Shown here in pieces: positions 1 to 8,440 of a stretch of DNA of 64,000 nucleotides (position 1 is the first letter of the stretch; each line of letters starts with the position of its first letter). The notes beneath the pieces were generated by a model, which was given only the letters and a program-made list of their open reading frames with translations, was not told where the DNA came from and did no database searches. The stretch is taken from the NCBI RefSeq assembly GCF_000426645.1, contig NZ_KE384551.1, forward strand, positions 50,084-114,083. Reading direction: 5' to 3'. The stretch comes from Nakamurella lactea DSM 19367. GTDB taxonomy: Bacteria; Actinomycetota; Actinomycetes; Mycobacteriales; Nakamurellaceae. The translations under genes and the position numbers were made by a program.

Positions 1-84
1 CTCGACCCGGGTCAGCTTCTCGGCGACATGCGTCCGGAAATGATCGGGAACTTCAACATTGCGGCCCTTGACGACGATCTCCAC
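1..84 (-). CDS. hpf: Ribosome hibernation promoting factor, N-terminal part (cut by window edge)
   Basis: The minus strand reads from a GTG at 84 as MEIVVKGRNVEVPDHFR and on to the window edge, 28 codons in all. This is the usual first beta strand and helix of the RaiA/HPF family. These proteins bind the small ribosomal subunit and, in the long form, pair 70S ribosomes into inactive 100S dimers in stationary phase. A strong AGGAGG at 89-94 supports the GTG start. In many actinobacteria hpf lies just downstream of comF; here a TetR/SnoaL-like pair lies between them. Long or short form cannot be told, because the C-terminus is outside the window. Confidence 0.85.
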   Translation of the reverse strand, partial: MEIVVKGRNVEVPDHFRTHVAEKLTRVE

Positions 85-409
85 AGGTCCTCCTAGCGGT
101 TCTGGCGGCCGGAGCGTTCGGGGCTCGCGGCACACACGCGGGGGTTTGATGCCGTCCCGGGGTGTCGGCCCGCTGCTCCCTTCGAGGTGTCTGCGGTGGC
201 GTCTCGGTCGCCTCAGACCCTGGGATAAGTCGAACCTACCCACCCCGCACCGATCCGCAAGAGCAGCGCGCGCAGCACGCCGGATCAACACGGAAGTGAC
301 AGGCCCCCCACATGTCGGACAACACCGGGTTGACGAAGAGCCGAGACCGGAATGTCCGCCGCCGCCACCATGGGGCTCGGGTGGAAGGTCCGCTGTCCGG
401 TCACACCGG
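85..409. other. Intergenic stretch upstream of hpf
   Basis: About 325 bases between the hpf start and the 3' end of the TetR gene. It should hold the hpf promoter and leader. I see no conserved reading frame, RNA gene or long inverted repeat. The one feature that stands out is the AGGAGG ribosome binding site at 89-94. Confidence 0.5.
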
Positions 410-1000
410 TCACCGCGCGGTCAGGGCGGCGGCGATCCAATCGGTGAAGTCGTCGGCCGACCAGCCGGCCTCGATCCGCAGCGCCCGATAGACGCCGGGG
501 GCGGCCAGGGCGCGCAGCACCGCCTGCGACCGCGGCACCCCGGCCGGCAGCACCGGCGCCAGCGAGGCGACCATCGCATCCAGCACCTGATCCCGGCCGG
601 CCAGCTTGGCGCGCAACAGCTCCCGGGTCTTCGCCGACTCATCGGTGGCGCCCTCGAAGATGGTGACCACGTCGAAGCCGCTGTCGTAGAGGTTCGTCAG
701 CCAGGCAGCGGCGCCGCGCACCCTTGCCTGCGGATCCGGCTCGGCGAGCACCCGTTCGGCCAGCGGTCGGGCGTTCGCCTGCTCCAGCCAGTCCTCGCAG
801 ATCTGCGACAGAATCTCCCGCTTGCTGCCGAACGCGGAATACACCGTCCGGACGGCGACACCGGCGGCGCCGGCGATGCTCTCGATGCTGGTGACGCCGT
901 AGCCGTGCTCGGCGAACAGCGCGCGGGCGGCCGCCGCGATCCGGCCGCGGGTCGCCTCGGCCTGTTGCCGTCGGTAGGAGGGCTTGACGGAACCGGTCAC
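410..1000 (-). CDS. TetR-family transcriptional regulator
   Basis: 196 residues, normal for TetR repressors. Residues about 12-60 form the DNA-binding domain: the helix around ARALFAEHGYG is followed by the recognition segment VAVRTVYSAFGSK. The C-terminal two thirds is the variable ligand and dimer domain, so the inducer cannot be guessed. The gene is divergent from a SnoaL-like gene at 1094. The 93-base gap holds a perfect inverted repeat (1024-1042), which suggests that the protein represses both itself and its neighbour. This is inference from arrangement. Confidence 0.85.
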   Translation of the reverse strand: MTGSVKPSYRRQQAEATRGRIAAAARALFAEHGYGVTSIESIAGAAGVAVRTVYSAFGSKREILSQICEDWLEQANARPLAERVLAEPDPQARVRGAAAWLTNLYDSGFDVVTIFEGATDESAKTRELLRAKLAGRDQVLDAMVASLAPVLPAGVPRSQAVLRALAAPGVYRALRIEAGWSADDFTDWIAAALTAR

Positions 1001-1023
1001 CCGGGCACACTATCAATGCATCC

Positions 1024-1042
1024 AGTGCAGCGTTGCTGCACT
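1024..1042. promoter_or_regulatory. Probable TetR operator palindrome
   Basis: AGTGCAGC-GTT-GCTGCACT is a perfect 8-base inverted repeat with a 3-base centre, placed between the divergent TetR and SnoaL-like genes. A further half site, ACTGCAC, lies at about 1055-1061. Size and position fit a TetR dimer site. Confidence 0.6.
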
Positions 1043-1093
1043 CAACGCAGTAGGACTGCACTTGCGTCCGACCCGATGACGAGGAGACAGGCA

Positions 1094-1585
1094 ATGACCG
1101 AAGTCCAGCAACACCCCATCGCCGTGCGAGAAGACACTGGTCGGGAGGGCCAGGGCGCCGCTGTCGAGGTGCTCCGGCGGATGTTCGACGAGGGCTTCTC
1201 GACCGGCGACACCGCCGTGGTCGACGAGCTCTGCTCGCCCGACCTGATCGAGCATCAGTTCGGGCTGAGCGGTTCGGGGGTCGAGGCGCTCGAGCACGTC
1301 AAGGCGGCGATCGTCGACGTGCACACCGCCGTCCCCGACGCGGTGTTCACCATCGAGGACTGGGCCGCCCGGGGCGATACCGTGTGGGTCAGGGTGCGCG
1401 CGGTCGGCACCGCGAGTGGACCGTTCTTCGGCCCGCCCAGCAACCGGCCGCTCGAGTTCACCGTTGTCGACGTGGCCAGGGTGGTCGACGGCCGGATCGT
1501 CGAGCACTGGGGAGTTCCCGACCGGTTCGCCATGCTGGCCCAGACCGGAGTGCTCGACCGGCTGACCGCACCGCCGCAGGGCTGA
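1094..1585 (+). CDS. SnoaL-like / ester cyclase family protein
   Basis: 163 residues from an ATG with GAGGAG seven bases upstream. The open frame continues further 5', but there it overlaps the TetR gene antisense and lacks a plausible start. The pattern is that of the SnoaL-like alpha+beta barrel (NTF2 fold): an N-terminal helix around VEVLRRMFDEGFSTGD, the loop LCSPDLIEHQFG, a central ARGDTVWVRVRAVGT strand, and a C-terminal GRIVEHWGVPDRFAML segment. Family members include polyketide cyclases and many uncharacterised small-molecule enzymes, so no substrate is proposed. It is probably controlled by the divergent TetR protein. The last codons (LTAPPQG and stop) are the first copy of a 20-base tandem repeat. 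Confidence 0.75.
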   Translation: MTEVQQHPIAVREDTGREGQGAAVEVLRRMFDEGFSTGDTAVVDELCSPDLIEHQFGLSGSGVEALEHVKAAIVDVHTAVPDAVFTIEDWAARGDTVWVRVRAVGTASGPFFGPPSNRPLEFTVVDVARVVDGRIVEHWGVPDRFAMLAQTGVLDRLTAPPQG

Positions 1586-1707
1586 CCGCACCGCCGCAGG
1601 GCTGACGGCACCGCCGCAGGGCTGACGGCACCGCCGCAGGGCTGACGGCACCGCCGCGGGACTGACGGCACCGCCGCAAGGCTGACGGCACCGCCGCGGG
1701 ACTGACG
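1561..1707 (+). repeat. Seven-copy 20-base tandem repeat starting inside a gene's last codons
   Basis: Seven units of GCTGACSGCACCGCCGCRGG lie end to end at 1561-1700, followed by a partial copy to 1707. Unit one encodes the end of the SnoaL-like protein; the TGA of each following unit is a copy of its stop. Twenty is not a multiple of three, so successive stops fall in rotating frames. Each unit contains CGGC-ACC-GCCG or a near copy, which can fold as a tiny hairpin. The array ends 12 bases before the convergent comF stop. Confidence 0.95.
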
Positions 1708-1719
1708 ATGGTCCAGCGG

Positions 1720-2454
1720 CTACCGCACATCCCGCCAGGGCGGTACCGCGGCGAGGGTGACGACGGCCCGCACGGGCAACCCAGCTTCCGCAAGCACCGC
1801 GCCGGACGCGAGCGCGGTAGCGCCGGTGGTGAGCACGTCGTCGATGAGCACCACCGCGGCACCGTCCGGAGGTAGTGCACGGGGGCGGACCCGGATCCGG
1901 CCGGCCAGGTTGTCGGCCCGCTGGGCCGCCGTCAGCCGTACCGAGTCGCGGGCACCGGCACGGGTGACCAAGCACGGCGCCACCCGGACCCGCTGACCGT
2001 TCCGGGCCAGCACCGCCGCAGCGGAGCTGGCCATCGTCAGCACCGGGTCGCCGCCGCGGGCCCGGGCGGCGGCGGCCCTGGTCGGCGCCGGCACCAGGGT
2101 GATCTCGGGCGGGATCAGCGAGATCGCCTGCAGCCGCAGCAGTCCGACGCCGATCGCGGCACCGAGGACCGGCGGTAGGTCCCGCCGGCCGCGTTCCTTC
2201 CCGGCCACGATCGCGGCCCTGACCGGACCGCGGTAGCGGGCCAGCGAGCGGAACGCCGGAAGCGGTATCCCGGTGAACCGCTCCAGCGCGGCGTCCGGCA
2301 GCACCGGCTCGCGGGGCCGGCCGCGCACCGTCGCCGCGCAGCCGCCACACCACGGCTCCGGACCGCCGCAGCCCGGGCACGGCCGCGGCAGCACCAGGTC
2401 GACGAGCGTTGCCAACGCCGCCGAAGGCCACCCCCGAGGAAGCTGAGACGTCAC
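1720..2454 (-). CDS. comF: ComF-family phosphoribosyltransferase-like protein
   Basis: About 244 residues. The N-terminus carries a zinc-finger-like cluster, PCPGCGGPEPWCGGC. The C-terminal half is a type I phosphoribosyltransferase fold with the PRPP-binding loop VVLIDDVLTTGAT and the ComF signature around RLTAAQRADNLAGR. ComF proteins are needed for DNA uptake in competent bacteria; in actinobacteria the role is less clear. The start is uncertain: GTG at 2454 or GTG at 2463 both sit just before the conserved part. An ATG at 2583 lies inside a duplicated non-coding repeat and was not used. The lpqB-comF-hpf order is normal for actinobacteria. Confidence 0.8.
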   Translation of the reverse strand: MTSQLPRGWPSAALATLVDLVLPRPCPGCGGPEPWCGGCAATVRGRPREPVLPDAALERFTGIPLPAFRSLARYRGPVRAAIVAGKERGRRDLPPVLGAAIGVGLLRLQAISLIPPEITLVPAPTRAAAARARGGDPVLTMASSAAAVLARNGQRVRVAPCLVTRAGARDSVRLTAAQRADNLAGRIRVRPRALPPDGAAVVLIDDVLTTGATALASGAVLAEAGLPVRAVVTLAAVPPWRDVR

Positions 2455-2544
2455 CCGAGCCACTGTGCCGGCTCGGCCGCCCCGCCGCGGCGCGGCTGCC
2501 GCCCCCTGTGGACAACCCGCACTGGGTGGACAACCTGCCAGCCT

Positions 2545-2711
2545 GGGCAGGTAGCGCAAAGTTGGCGCAACACGCCGCGACACGCGCGCCAGCTCAACAG
2601 GTTTCCGCTACCTCCGGGACAGCCCCGCCGGGCAGGTAGCGCAAAGTTGGCGCAACACGCCGCGACACGCGCGCCAGCTCAACAGGTTTCCGCTACCTCC
2701 GGGACAGCCCC
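2545..2711. repeat. Tandem duplication of an 82-base structured element (85-base period)
   Basis: Bases 2545-2626 recur exactly at 2630-2711. Each copy opens with GGTAGCG and closes with CGCTACC, so each can fold as a long stem-loop; the interior also has partly complementary GTTGGCGC and GCGCCAGCTCAAC segments. The element lies between lpqB and comF, both minus, so both copies would be transcribed if the operon reads through. No reading frame is shared between the copies. The rest of the 2464-2874 gap holds a hairpin at 2784-2814. Confidence 0.95.
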
Positions 2712-2783
2712 CGACGAACTGGCGCTCAGCGACCAGGACACGGCGCGAAGCACCCGTTCGCCGGTCCAGCGATGCGGAGGAAG

Positions 2784-2814
2784 CGGATCAGGGCGACGAA
2801 GGAGCCCCGATCCG
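2784..2814 (-). terminator. Probable terminator hairpin after lpqB
   Basis: CGGATC, one mismatch and GGGC pair with GCCC and GATCCG around a nine-base loop, about 60 bases past the lpqB stop. There is no clear T-run, which is common in GC-rich actinobacteria. Confidence 0.45.
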
Positions 2815-2874
2815 ACCCGCAGCTAGCGCGGCAGGCGAACCAAAAGGCACAGCGCTACCGGCGAACCAATTGAT

Positions 2875-4713
2875 TCAGTTGGGGACGAACGGCGCCGAGC
2901 CGGTGACCACGGCCGCGTTCGGGTCCGGCGAGACCCACTCGCCGGACCGGGGCGTCCCGTCCAACTGGTAGACGCGCCCGTCGAAGGACGTCAGCATCGT
3001 GCCGTCCAGCCCGTTCGCCACGGCATCGACGTCACCGAAGATCCCGTCGTCGGACACCGCGGTCCGCTCCCGGCCGTCCACCGATACCAGGTGCAGCACC
3101 CGGAATCCGCTGGAGCTGCTGCCCACCTTCGCCCCGACCACCAGTTGCGCGGCCGACCGGAACGCGACCGGTCCGACGTCCGAGAGCTGCGGGTCGATCT
3201 CGGTGAGCCCGGAGATCGACAGGGTGGACTGATCGCTCGGCTGCGCCTTGCTGATCGTGACCACACCGACGTACAGCTTGCTGTCGGCGACCACCGCCAC
3301 CCGAACCCCGTCCGGGGACAGCACCAGCGAGGTCACCGCGCCCTTGCCGGCCAGCTCGGGAGCGGCGACCACCTGCCGGGTGACGGGGCTACTGGTGGTC
3401 AACCGGATCACCTGCGGTTTGTCGGCGCCGTCCTGCACCACCCAGACCTCGTTGCCCGCCCGGTCGAACGTCGGAACGGTCAGCGAGTCGGCGGCCAGCA
3501 CCGGTTCGGCGTTCTGGAACTGCAGCGGTTTGCCCATCAGCAGTTCCTGCCCCGTTGAGCTCCTGGAGACGGCGGCGAGCGTCCCGTTGGCTGCGGACAT
3601 CGATGCCGCGATCACCGAACCAGAGGTGCCGAGCCGCCCCCACATCGCCTTTCCGGGGTTCCGGCCGAGCGAGATGATCCGGCCCGCGGAGTCGACGTAG
3701 TAGGGATCCAGCGGCAGGTTCCCGTTGCCCGGCGTCCCGTCCGGGCTGTACGAGGCGGTGTTGGTGGTGGAGTAGCTCGGGACCAGCGGGTCCAGCGGCT
3801 CACCGTCGATGGTGATCACCACGTCGCCTTCGGACTGCAGCGTCCAGGCAAGCTGGGCGGCCAGTGCCATCTTCGCGCCCTTCCCGGAGACGTCAACGCC
3901 GGTCAGATCCACCCGCACCAGATTCTCGTCAATGGTGACCGCCGACCGCAGGGCGACCTTGCCGCCGGCCGGGGCGGCGAGCTGGCTGGTCACCGAGTCG
4001 GAGGCTGCCGCCAGCGTCGAACTCGGGCCGGCCAGCAGCATCCGCACCAGCCGGTCGGCCCGGTTCGCGGGGGTGGGCCCCGGCGTCACGTACCGCGGGT
4101 CGGGCACCAGCACGGTCCCGGTCCGGTTGAGGAAGTAGACCACCCGTTCGTAGTAGCTGTTGCGGAAGTCCGTCTCGCCCACCAGCAGCTGCTCGGGTGC
4201 GTCACTGATCCGCCACTCGCCGGCCACCTTCTGCATCTGCAGGGTCTTCTCGTAGGCCCGGCCCGGGACCGCGTGGTACGCCCGGTCGGTACCAAGGGTG
4301 GCGATCTCGGTGCCCTTGAGCAGCACCGTGTCCTTGGCCCCGACCTCGACCCGGTAGTCGTTGCGCAGGACCACCACCTCGGCGGAGTCCGGATGCCAGT
4401 TCTTCGAGGCGTCCTGCGTCAGGTACTGCCGGGCGACGGCCAGCGAGTTGGCAGCCTTGGTGTCCTGTGAGGTGTCGGTGGAGTGGGAGATGAAGTCGCG
4501 GACGATCGAGTCGGGCGGCAGCCCGGCCTGCACCGCCGCCGGTGTCTGCGGGGCGTCCGGCTGCTCGATCGGCAGGACGTCCTGCGCCGGCCCGGACGAC
4601 GGGATGTCCGCGCACCCGGCGGCCGCGAGCATCGTCAGCAGCAGGAAGGCGGCCAGGCCGCGGTGGCCGGCCCGCGACGCCGCCCTTGGCCTCCGAGGCG
4701 TTCGGCGGTTCAC
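2875..4713 (-). CDS. lpqB: Lipoprotein LpqB, MtrAB accessory protein
   Basis: 612 residues. A positively charged N-terminus and hydrophobic stretch end in a lipobox, LAAAGC, with the lipidated cysteine at residue 34. The rest matches the LpqB family: an N-terminal region with the GerMN-type domain (around RADRLVRMLLAGPSS and the following strands) and a C-terminal beta-propeller-like domain. LpqB binds the extracellular part of sensor kinase MtrB and tunes MtrA phosphorylation. The GTG start overlaps the mtrB stop by four bases (GTGA), so translation is probably coupled. It is the last gene of mtrA-mtrB-lpqB. Confidence 0.93.
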   Translation of the reverse strand: MNRRTPRRPRAASRAGHRGLAAFLLLTMLAAAGCADIPSSGPAQDVLPIEQPDAPQTPAAVQAGLPPDSIVRDFISHSTDTSQDTKAANSLAVARQYLTQDASKNWHPDSAEVVVLRNDYRVEVGAKDTVLLKGTEIATLGTDRAYHAVPGRAYEKTLQMQKVAGEWRISDAPEQLLVGETDFRNSYYERVVYFLNRTGTVLVPDPRYVTPGPTPANRADRLVRMLLAGPSSTLAAASDSVTSQLAAPAGGKVALRSAVTIDENLVRVDLTGVDVSGKGAKMALAAQLAWTLQSEGDVVITIDGEPLDPLVPSYSTTNTASYSPDGTPGNGNLPLDPYYVDSAGRIISLGRNPGKAMWGRLGTSGSVIAASMSAANGTLAAVSRSSTGQELLMGKPLQFQNAEPVLAADSLTVPTFDRAGNEVWVVQDGADKPQVIRLTTSSPVTRQVVAAPELAGKGAVTSLVLSPDGVRVAVVADSKLYVGVVTISKAQPSDQSTLSISGLTEIDPQLSDVGPVAFRSAAQLVVGAKVGSSSSGFRVLHLVSVDGRERTAVSDDGIFGDVDAVANGLDGTMLTSFDGRVYQLDGTPRSGEWVSPDPNAAVVTGSAPFVPN

Positions 4714-6764
4714 CGCTCACCCCTTCCGGATCGGTCCGACACGGTGACCGCGAGATCGCCGATCGGGAAGGTGGTCGACCCGGTCCGCGGCTCGACGGCA
4801 GAACTGCGGGTGGCGCTCAGGTCCGGCTCCTCGTCGTCGGAATCGGTGCCGATCCGCAACGGCAGCGGCGACCCGGTGACCAGCGCGCCGGACGTGCGCG
4901 GGAGGGTCAGCCGGAACCGCGCTCCGACCCCCGGCAGGCCGCTGGCCTGCAGCCAGCCGCCGTGCAGCCGGGCGTCCTCCAGCGAGATCGCCAACCCCAG
5001 TCCGGTTCCACCGGTCTGCCGCTGACGGGACGGATCGGCCCGCCAGAACCGGTTGAACACCAGGCTCGCCTCCCCCGGCTTCAGGCCGACGCCGTGATCG
5101 GTGACGGTCACTGCGACCGCCTGGTCGTCGCCGCCCACCTCGACCTGCACCGGCTTTCCCTCGGCATGGTCGACGGCATTGCCGAGCAGGTTCCGCATGA
5201 TCCGCTCGAAGCGGCGGGAGTCGATCTCCGCCACCACCGGTTCGGCGGGCAGCGACAACTGGATCTCCACCCCGACGTTGACGGCCAGCGGCCGGATCAC
5301 CTCGACGCAGGCGCTGACGTGGGTGCGGATGTCGATCGGCTCGGCGTTCAGCTCGGCCATCCCGGCATCGTGCCGGCTGATCTCCAGCAGGTCGGCCAGC
5401 AGCACCTCGAACCGGTCAAGCTCGGCGACCAGCAGCTCGGTGGCCCTGGCCAGGTGCGGTGGGAACTCCTGGCGGTCGGCGTGCAACAGGTCGGCGGCCA
5501 TCCGGACGGTGGTGACCGGTGTCCGCAGCTCGTGCGAGACGTCCGAGGTGAATCGGCGCTGCAGCCGCCCGAACTCCTCCAGCTGCCGGATCTGCGCCCT
5601 GATCGCCTCCGCCATCCCGTTGAACGAACGGGCCATGGTGGTCAGCTCGATGGCTCCCTTCACCGGCATCCGCTCGTCCAGGGCACCGGCCGCGAACCGC
5701 TCGGCCACCGCGGCCGCCCGGCGCACCGGACGGACCACCTGGGTGGCCACCAGGGTGGCGATCAGCGCGAGCGCCAGGGCCAGCGCGGCGCCGCCGAGCA
5801 GCAGCGTCGTCTGCACGACCTGGACCGTGCGCTGCTCGCTGGTCAGCAGGAAGATCAGGTACACCCCGAAGGCATCGGTGTCGGTGACCGCGGGTGCGCC
5901 GACCACCAGCGCGGGTATCCGCACGCCGTCCCGCTCCACCGAGGTGTATTGGGTGGACAGCATGCCCGCGGCGACCCGTTCCTGCAGGTCCGCCGGCACG
6001 TCCTGGACCGGGCCGACGCTGATGCTCGAGGACCGCAACGCGACGATCACCGGCTCGAAGACGCCGGCCGCACTGCCCTGCGCGCCGTTCTCCCGGCCGG
6101 CCGGCCGGCCGAGTTTGTCCAGCGCCGTCGGCAACTGCTGCTCCAGCGTCGCCCGGTCCGGGTCGGCGCCGGCCAGGTCGCTCTGCACGGTGAGCCGGGC
6201 GCTGTCCACCTCCACGATGGCCGCGGAACGCTTGGCCTCGAGCAACCGCTCGGTGATCTGCTTCTGCAGGATCAGCCCGATACCGACCATCGCCAGTGAC
6301 GAGAACACCAGGGTGAGCACCAACACCCGCAGCCGCAGCGACCGACTCCAGAACGAGACGGCCGAGCGCAACCCGATGGCGAGTCGCTCGAATCGTTCCC
6401 GGCTCAGCGCTGCGCCGCCGCGGGACGGCGGCGCAGCGCGCCCGCCACCGGCGGCTCGGGCGCCGTCCGCACGGTCGGCGCCGTCAGCCTTTGGGCGGTC
6501 CGCTGCGGTGACGTCGTCCGCACCGTCAGCCGCGGTGCTGTCCTGCCCGGCGCTGTCCCCTGCTGGGCTGTCCCCTGCGGGACGGTCCCCTGCGACGGCG
6601 TCAGTCGCGGTGCCGTCAGTCGCGCTGCCGTCATCCCCGACGGCTGCGTTGGCCGGGGTGACCCTGATCGGCTCGGTGCGCGGTTCACGGTCCACCGGGC
6701 CGGACGGCGACACCGGCCGGTCCGGCCGCGTCCGAGGAGTCGGCTCCAGTGGATCGTGCGTCAC
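4710..6764 (-). CDS. mtrB: Sensor histidine kinase MtrB
   Basis: 684 residues. Two membrane helices (about 145-166 and 321-343) flank an extracellular domain. A HAMP linker and the kinase core follow: the phospho-accepting His is residue 411 in SDVSHELRTP, and the ATP-binding motifs include GTGLGLAIS. MtrB phosphorylates MtrA and controls cell-wall, division and osmotic genes. The first ~120 residues are unusual: an Ala/Asp/Gly-rich, disordered segment with short repeats such as AGDSPAGDS, encoded by near-repeats at about 6530-6620. The start overlaps the mtrA stop (ATGA), and the stop overlaps the lpqB start. Confidence 0.95.
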   Translation of the reverse strand: MTHDPLEPTPRTRPDRPVSPSGPVDREPRTEPIRVTPANAAVGDDGSATDGTATDAVAGDRPAGDSPAGDSAGQDSTAADGADDVTAADRPKADGADRADGARAAGGGRAAPPSRGGAALSRERFERLAIGLRSAVSFWSRSLRLRVLVLTLVFSSLAMVGIGLILQKQITERLLEAKRSAAIVEVDSARLTVQSDLAGADPDRATLEQQLPTALDKLGRPAGRENGAQGSAAGVFEPVIVALRSSSISVGPVQDVPADLQERVAAGMLSTQYTSVERDGVRIPALVVGAPAVTDTDAFGVYLIFLLTSEQRTVQVVQTTLLLGGAALALALALIATLVATQVVRPVRRAAAVAERFAAGALDERMPVKGAIELTTMARSFNGMAEAIRAQIRQLEEFGRLQRRFTSDVSHELRTPVTTVRMAADLLHADRQEFPPHLARATELLVAELDRFEVLLADLLEISRHDAGMAELNAEPIDIRTHVSACVEVIRPLAVNVGVEIQLSLPAEPVVAEIDSRRFERIMRNLLGNAVDHAEGKPVQVEVGGDDQAVAVTVTDHGVGLKPGEASLVFNRFWRADPSRQRQTGGTGLGLAISLEDARLHGGWLQASGLPGVGARFRLTLPRTSGALVTGSPLPLRIGTDSDDEEPDLSATRSSAVEPRTGSTTFPIGDLAVTVSDRSGRGER

Positions 6765-7438
6765 GACACCCCGGCCTTGTACCCCACTCCCCGCACGGTG
6801 ACGACCACCTCGGGGTGCTCGGGATCCTTCTCGATCTTCGACCGCAGGCGCTGGACGTGCACGTTGACCAGCCGGGTGTCGGCCGCATGGCGGTACCCCC
6901 AGACCTGCTCGAGCAGCACCTCCCTGGTGAACACCTGACGGGGCTTACGGGCCAGCGCTACCAGCAGGTCGAACTCCAACGGGGTCAGCGAGATCGGCTG
7001 GTCGTCCCTGGTGACCTGGTGCCCGGGCACGTCGATCTCCACGTCGGCCACCTTCAGCCGTTCGGCCGCCCCGGAGTCGCTGCGCCGCAGCCTGGCCCGG
7101 ATCCTGGCGGTCAGCTCCTTCGGCTTGAACGGCTTCATCACGTAGTCGTCGGCCCCGGACTCCAGCCCGAGCACCACGTCGACGGTGTCCGTCTTGGCCG
7201 TCAGCATGATGATCGGCACCCCGGACTCGACCCGGATCTCCTTGCAGACGTCCAGTCCGGAGACACCGGGCAACATCAGGTCGAGCAGAATCAGATCCGG
7301 ATGGGTCTCCCGGAACACCTCGATCGCCCGCACGCCGTCGCGCACTACAGCCGTGTCGAAGCCGTCACCACGCAGCACGATGGTGAGCATCTCGGCCAGG
7401 GCGGGATCGTCGTCGACGACCAGTACACGTGGTCTCAT
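6761..7438 (-). CDS. mtrA: DNA-binding response regulator MtrA
   Basis: 225 residues, OmpR/PhoB type. The receiver domain (1-120) has the acidic pocket VVDDD, phospho-acceptor Asp53 in LILLDLMLPG, the switch Thr in MLTAK and the conserved Lys in VMKPF. A winged-helix domain follows, with TRLVNVHVQRLRSKIE and VRGVGYK. The match to actinobacterial MtrA is very close. The gene leads mtrA-mtrB-lpqB. An AGAAGG lies unusually close (two bases) to the ATG. A divergent membrane-protein gene starts 105 bases away, so the shared gap should hold both promoters. Confidence 0.96.
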   Translation of the reverse strand: MRPRVLVVDDDPALAEMLTIVLRGDGFDTAVVRDGVRAIEVFRETHPDLILLDLMLPGVSGLDVCKEIRVESGVPIIMLTAKTDTVDVVLGLESGADDYVMKPFKPKELTARIRARLRRSDSGAAERLKVADVEIDVPGHQVTRDDQPISLTPLEFDLLVALARKPRQVFTREVLLEQVWGYRHAADTRLVNVHVQRLRSKIEKDPEHPEVVVTVRGVGYKAGVS

Positions 7439-7543
7439 CCTTCTATGGTGTCATCCCGAGGCGTGGAACCCCGCCAATCGGGCACACTGCGCAGTCATTG
7501 GAGCAGTCGCCGAGCGGCCGATCAGGCGTGGGACCATGAGCAT

Positions 7544-8434
7544 GTGACCCTTCCGCCGGCCGGCCAGCCTCCCCGGTTCCCGTCGTACGGACGCCCGGAA
7601 CAGCCGGGAGTGATCCCGTTGCGGCCGCTGGCGGTGGGCGAGATCCTGGGTGCCGCCGTTCAGGTGGTCCGGCGGCATTTCGTGCCGCTGGCAGCGGTGT
7701 CGCTGGTGCTGTCGGTGGTCAGCGGGCTGGCCTCGTGGGGAATCCTGCAGGCAACCGGGGAGACCGACCTGTACCTCAGCGGCGCCTGGCTCGACGGCCT
7801 GGTCAACGGGACGACGGCCGGGGTGCCGTCGGGGATCATCGGCGCCTTGCTGCTCGACCTGGTGATCTCGCTGGCCGCCGGTGTGGCCACCGCCGGGCTG
7901 GCAACGGTCTGCGCGGCCCAGGACACTCTCGGCCGGCCCACCACCGGTCACGACTGGCGGGAACGGCTCGGCGGTCGCTGGGTTCCGCTCCTGACGATCT
8001 CGCTGCTGGTCGGGGTGCTGGTCAGCGTCGGGCTGGCGTTGTTCGTCATTCCCGGGGTGCTGATCTACCTGGCCTGGCTGGTCGCGGCCCCCGCGCTGGT
8101 ACTGGAGCGCGGCACGATCGGGGTGTCGCTGCGCCGTTCGGCCGAGCTGACCAGGGGCGAACGCGGCCGCCTGCTCGGATTGGTCGCCGCGGTGCTGGTG
8201 GTGACCGTGGTGCTCACCACCTTCGTAAGTTCGCTGCTCGGGCAGGCCTTCAACGGTCTGACGCCGAGCGGCGCCTACCTGGTCGCCGAGGGCATCGGCG
8301 CGCTGGTGACGATGTTCACCGGGTCCTGGGCGGGCGCGGTCAGTGCGCTCGCCTACATCGACCTGCGGATCCGCAAGGAGAACCTGGCGCCGACCTTGGC
8401 CGCCGCCGCCCGCGCCGTCCCCGGGGCAGCCTGA
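7544..8434 (+). CDS. Integral membrane protein, glycerophosphodiester-phosphodiesterase membrane-domain-like
   Basis: 296 residues from a GTG at 7544; the longer open frame upstream is antisense to mtrA and was rejected. A short proline-rich N-terminus precedes RPLAVGEILGAAVQVVRRHF, typical of the uncharacterised membrane family often named after the glycerophosphoryl diester phosphodiesterase membrane domain. About five or six hydrophobic segments follow, and an ALVLERGTIGVSLRRSAELT stretch near residue 190 is typical of the family. No catalytic site is visible, so the enzyme name should not be taken as function. It is divergent from mtrA and convergent with tmk; the two stops are 40 bases apart and share an inverted CTGACGA/TCGTCAG. 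Confidence 0.7.
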   Translation: MTLPPAGQPPRFPSYGRPEQPGVIPLRPLAVGEILGAAVQVVRRHFVPLAAVSLVLSVVSGLASWGILQATGETDLYLSGAWLDGLVNGTTAGVPSGIIGALLLDLVISLAAGVATAGLATVCAAQDTLGRPTTGHDWRERLGGRWVPLLTISLLVGVLVSVGLALFVIPGVLIYLAWLVAAPALVLERGTIGVSLRRSAELTRGERGRLLGLVAAVLVVTVVLTTFVSSLLGQAFNGLTPSGAYLVAEGIGALVTMFTGSWAGAVSALAYIDLRIRKENLAPTLAAAARAVPGAA

Positions 8435-8440
8435 CGATTC

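Noticed and set aside
1561..1707. CRISPR array
   Set aside because: Units are contiguous with no spacers and no cas genes are present; the same holds for the arrays at 8441, 24941, 34603, 42709 and 44557.
2455..2583. Longer ComF with start at 2583
   Set aside because: The extra N-terminus would come from the duplicated non-coding element and from sequence without family similarity.
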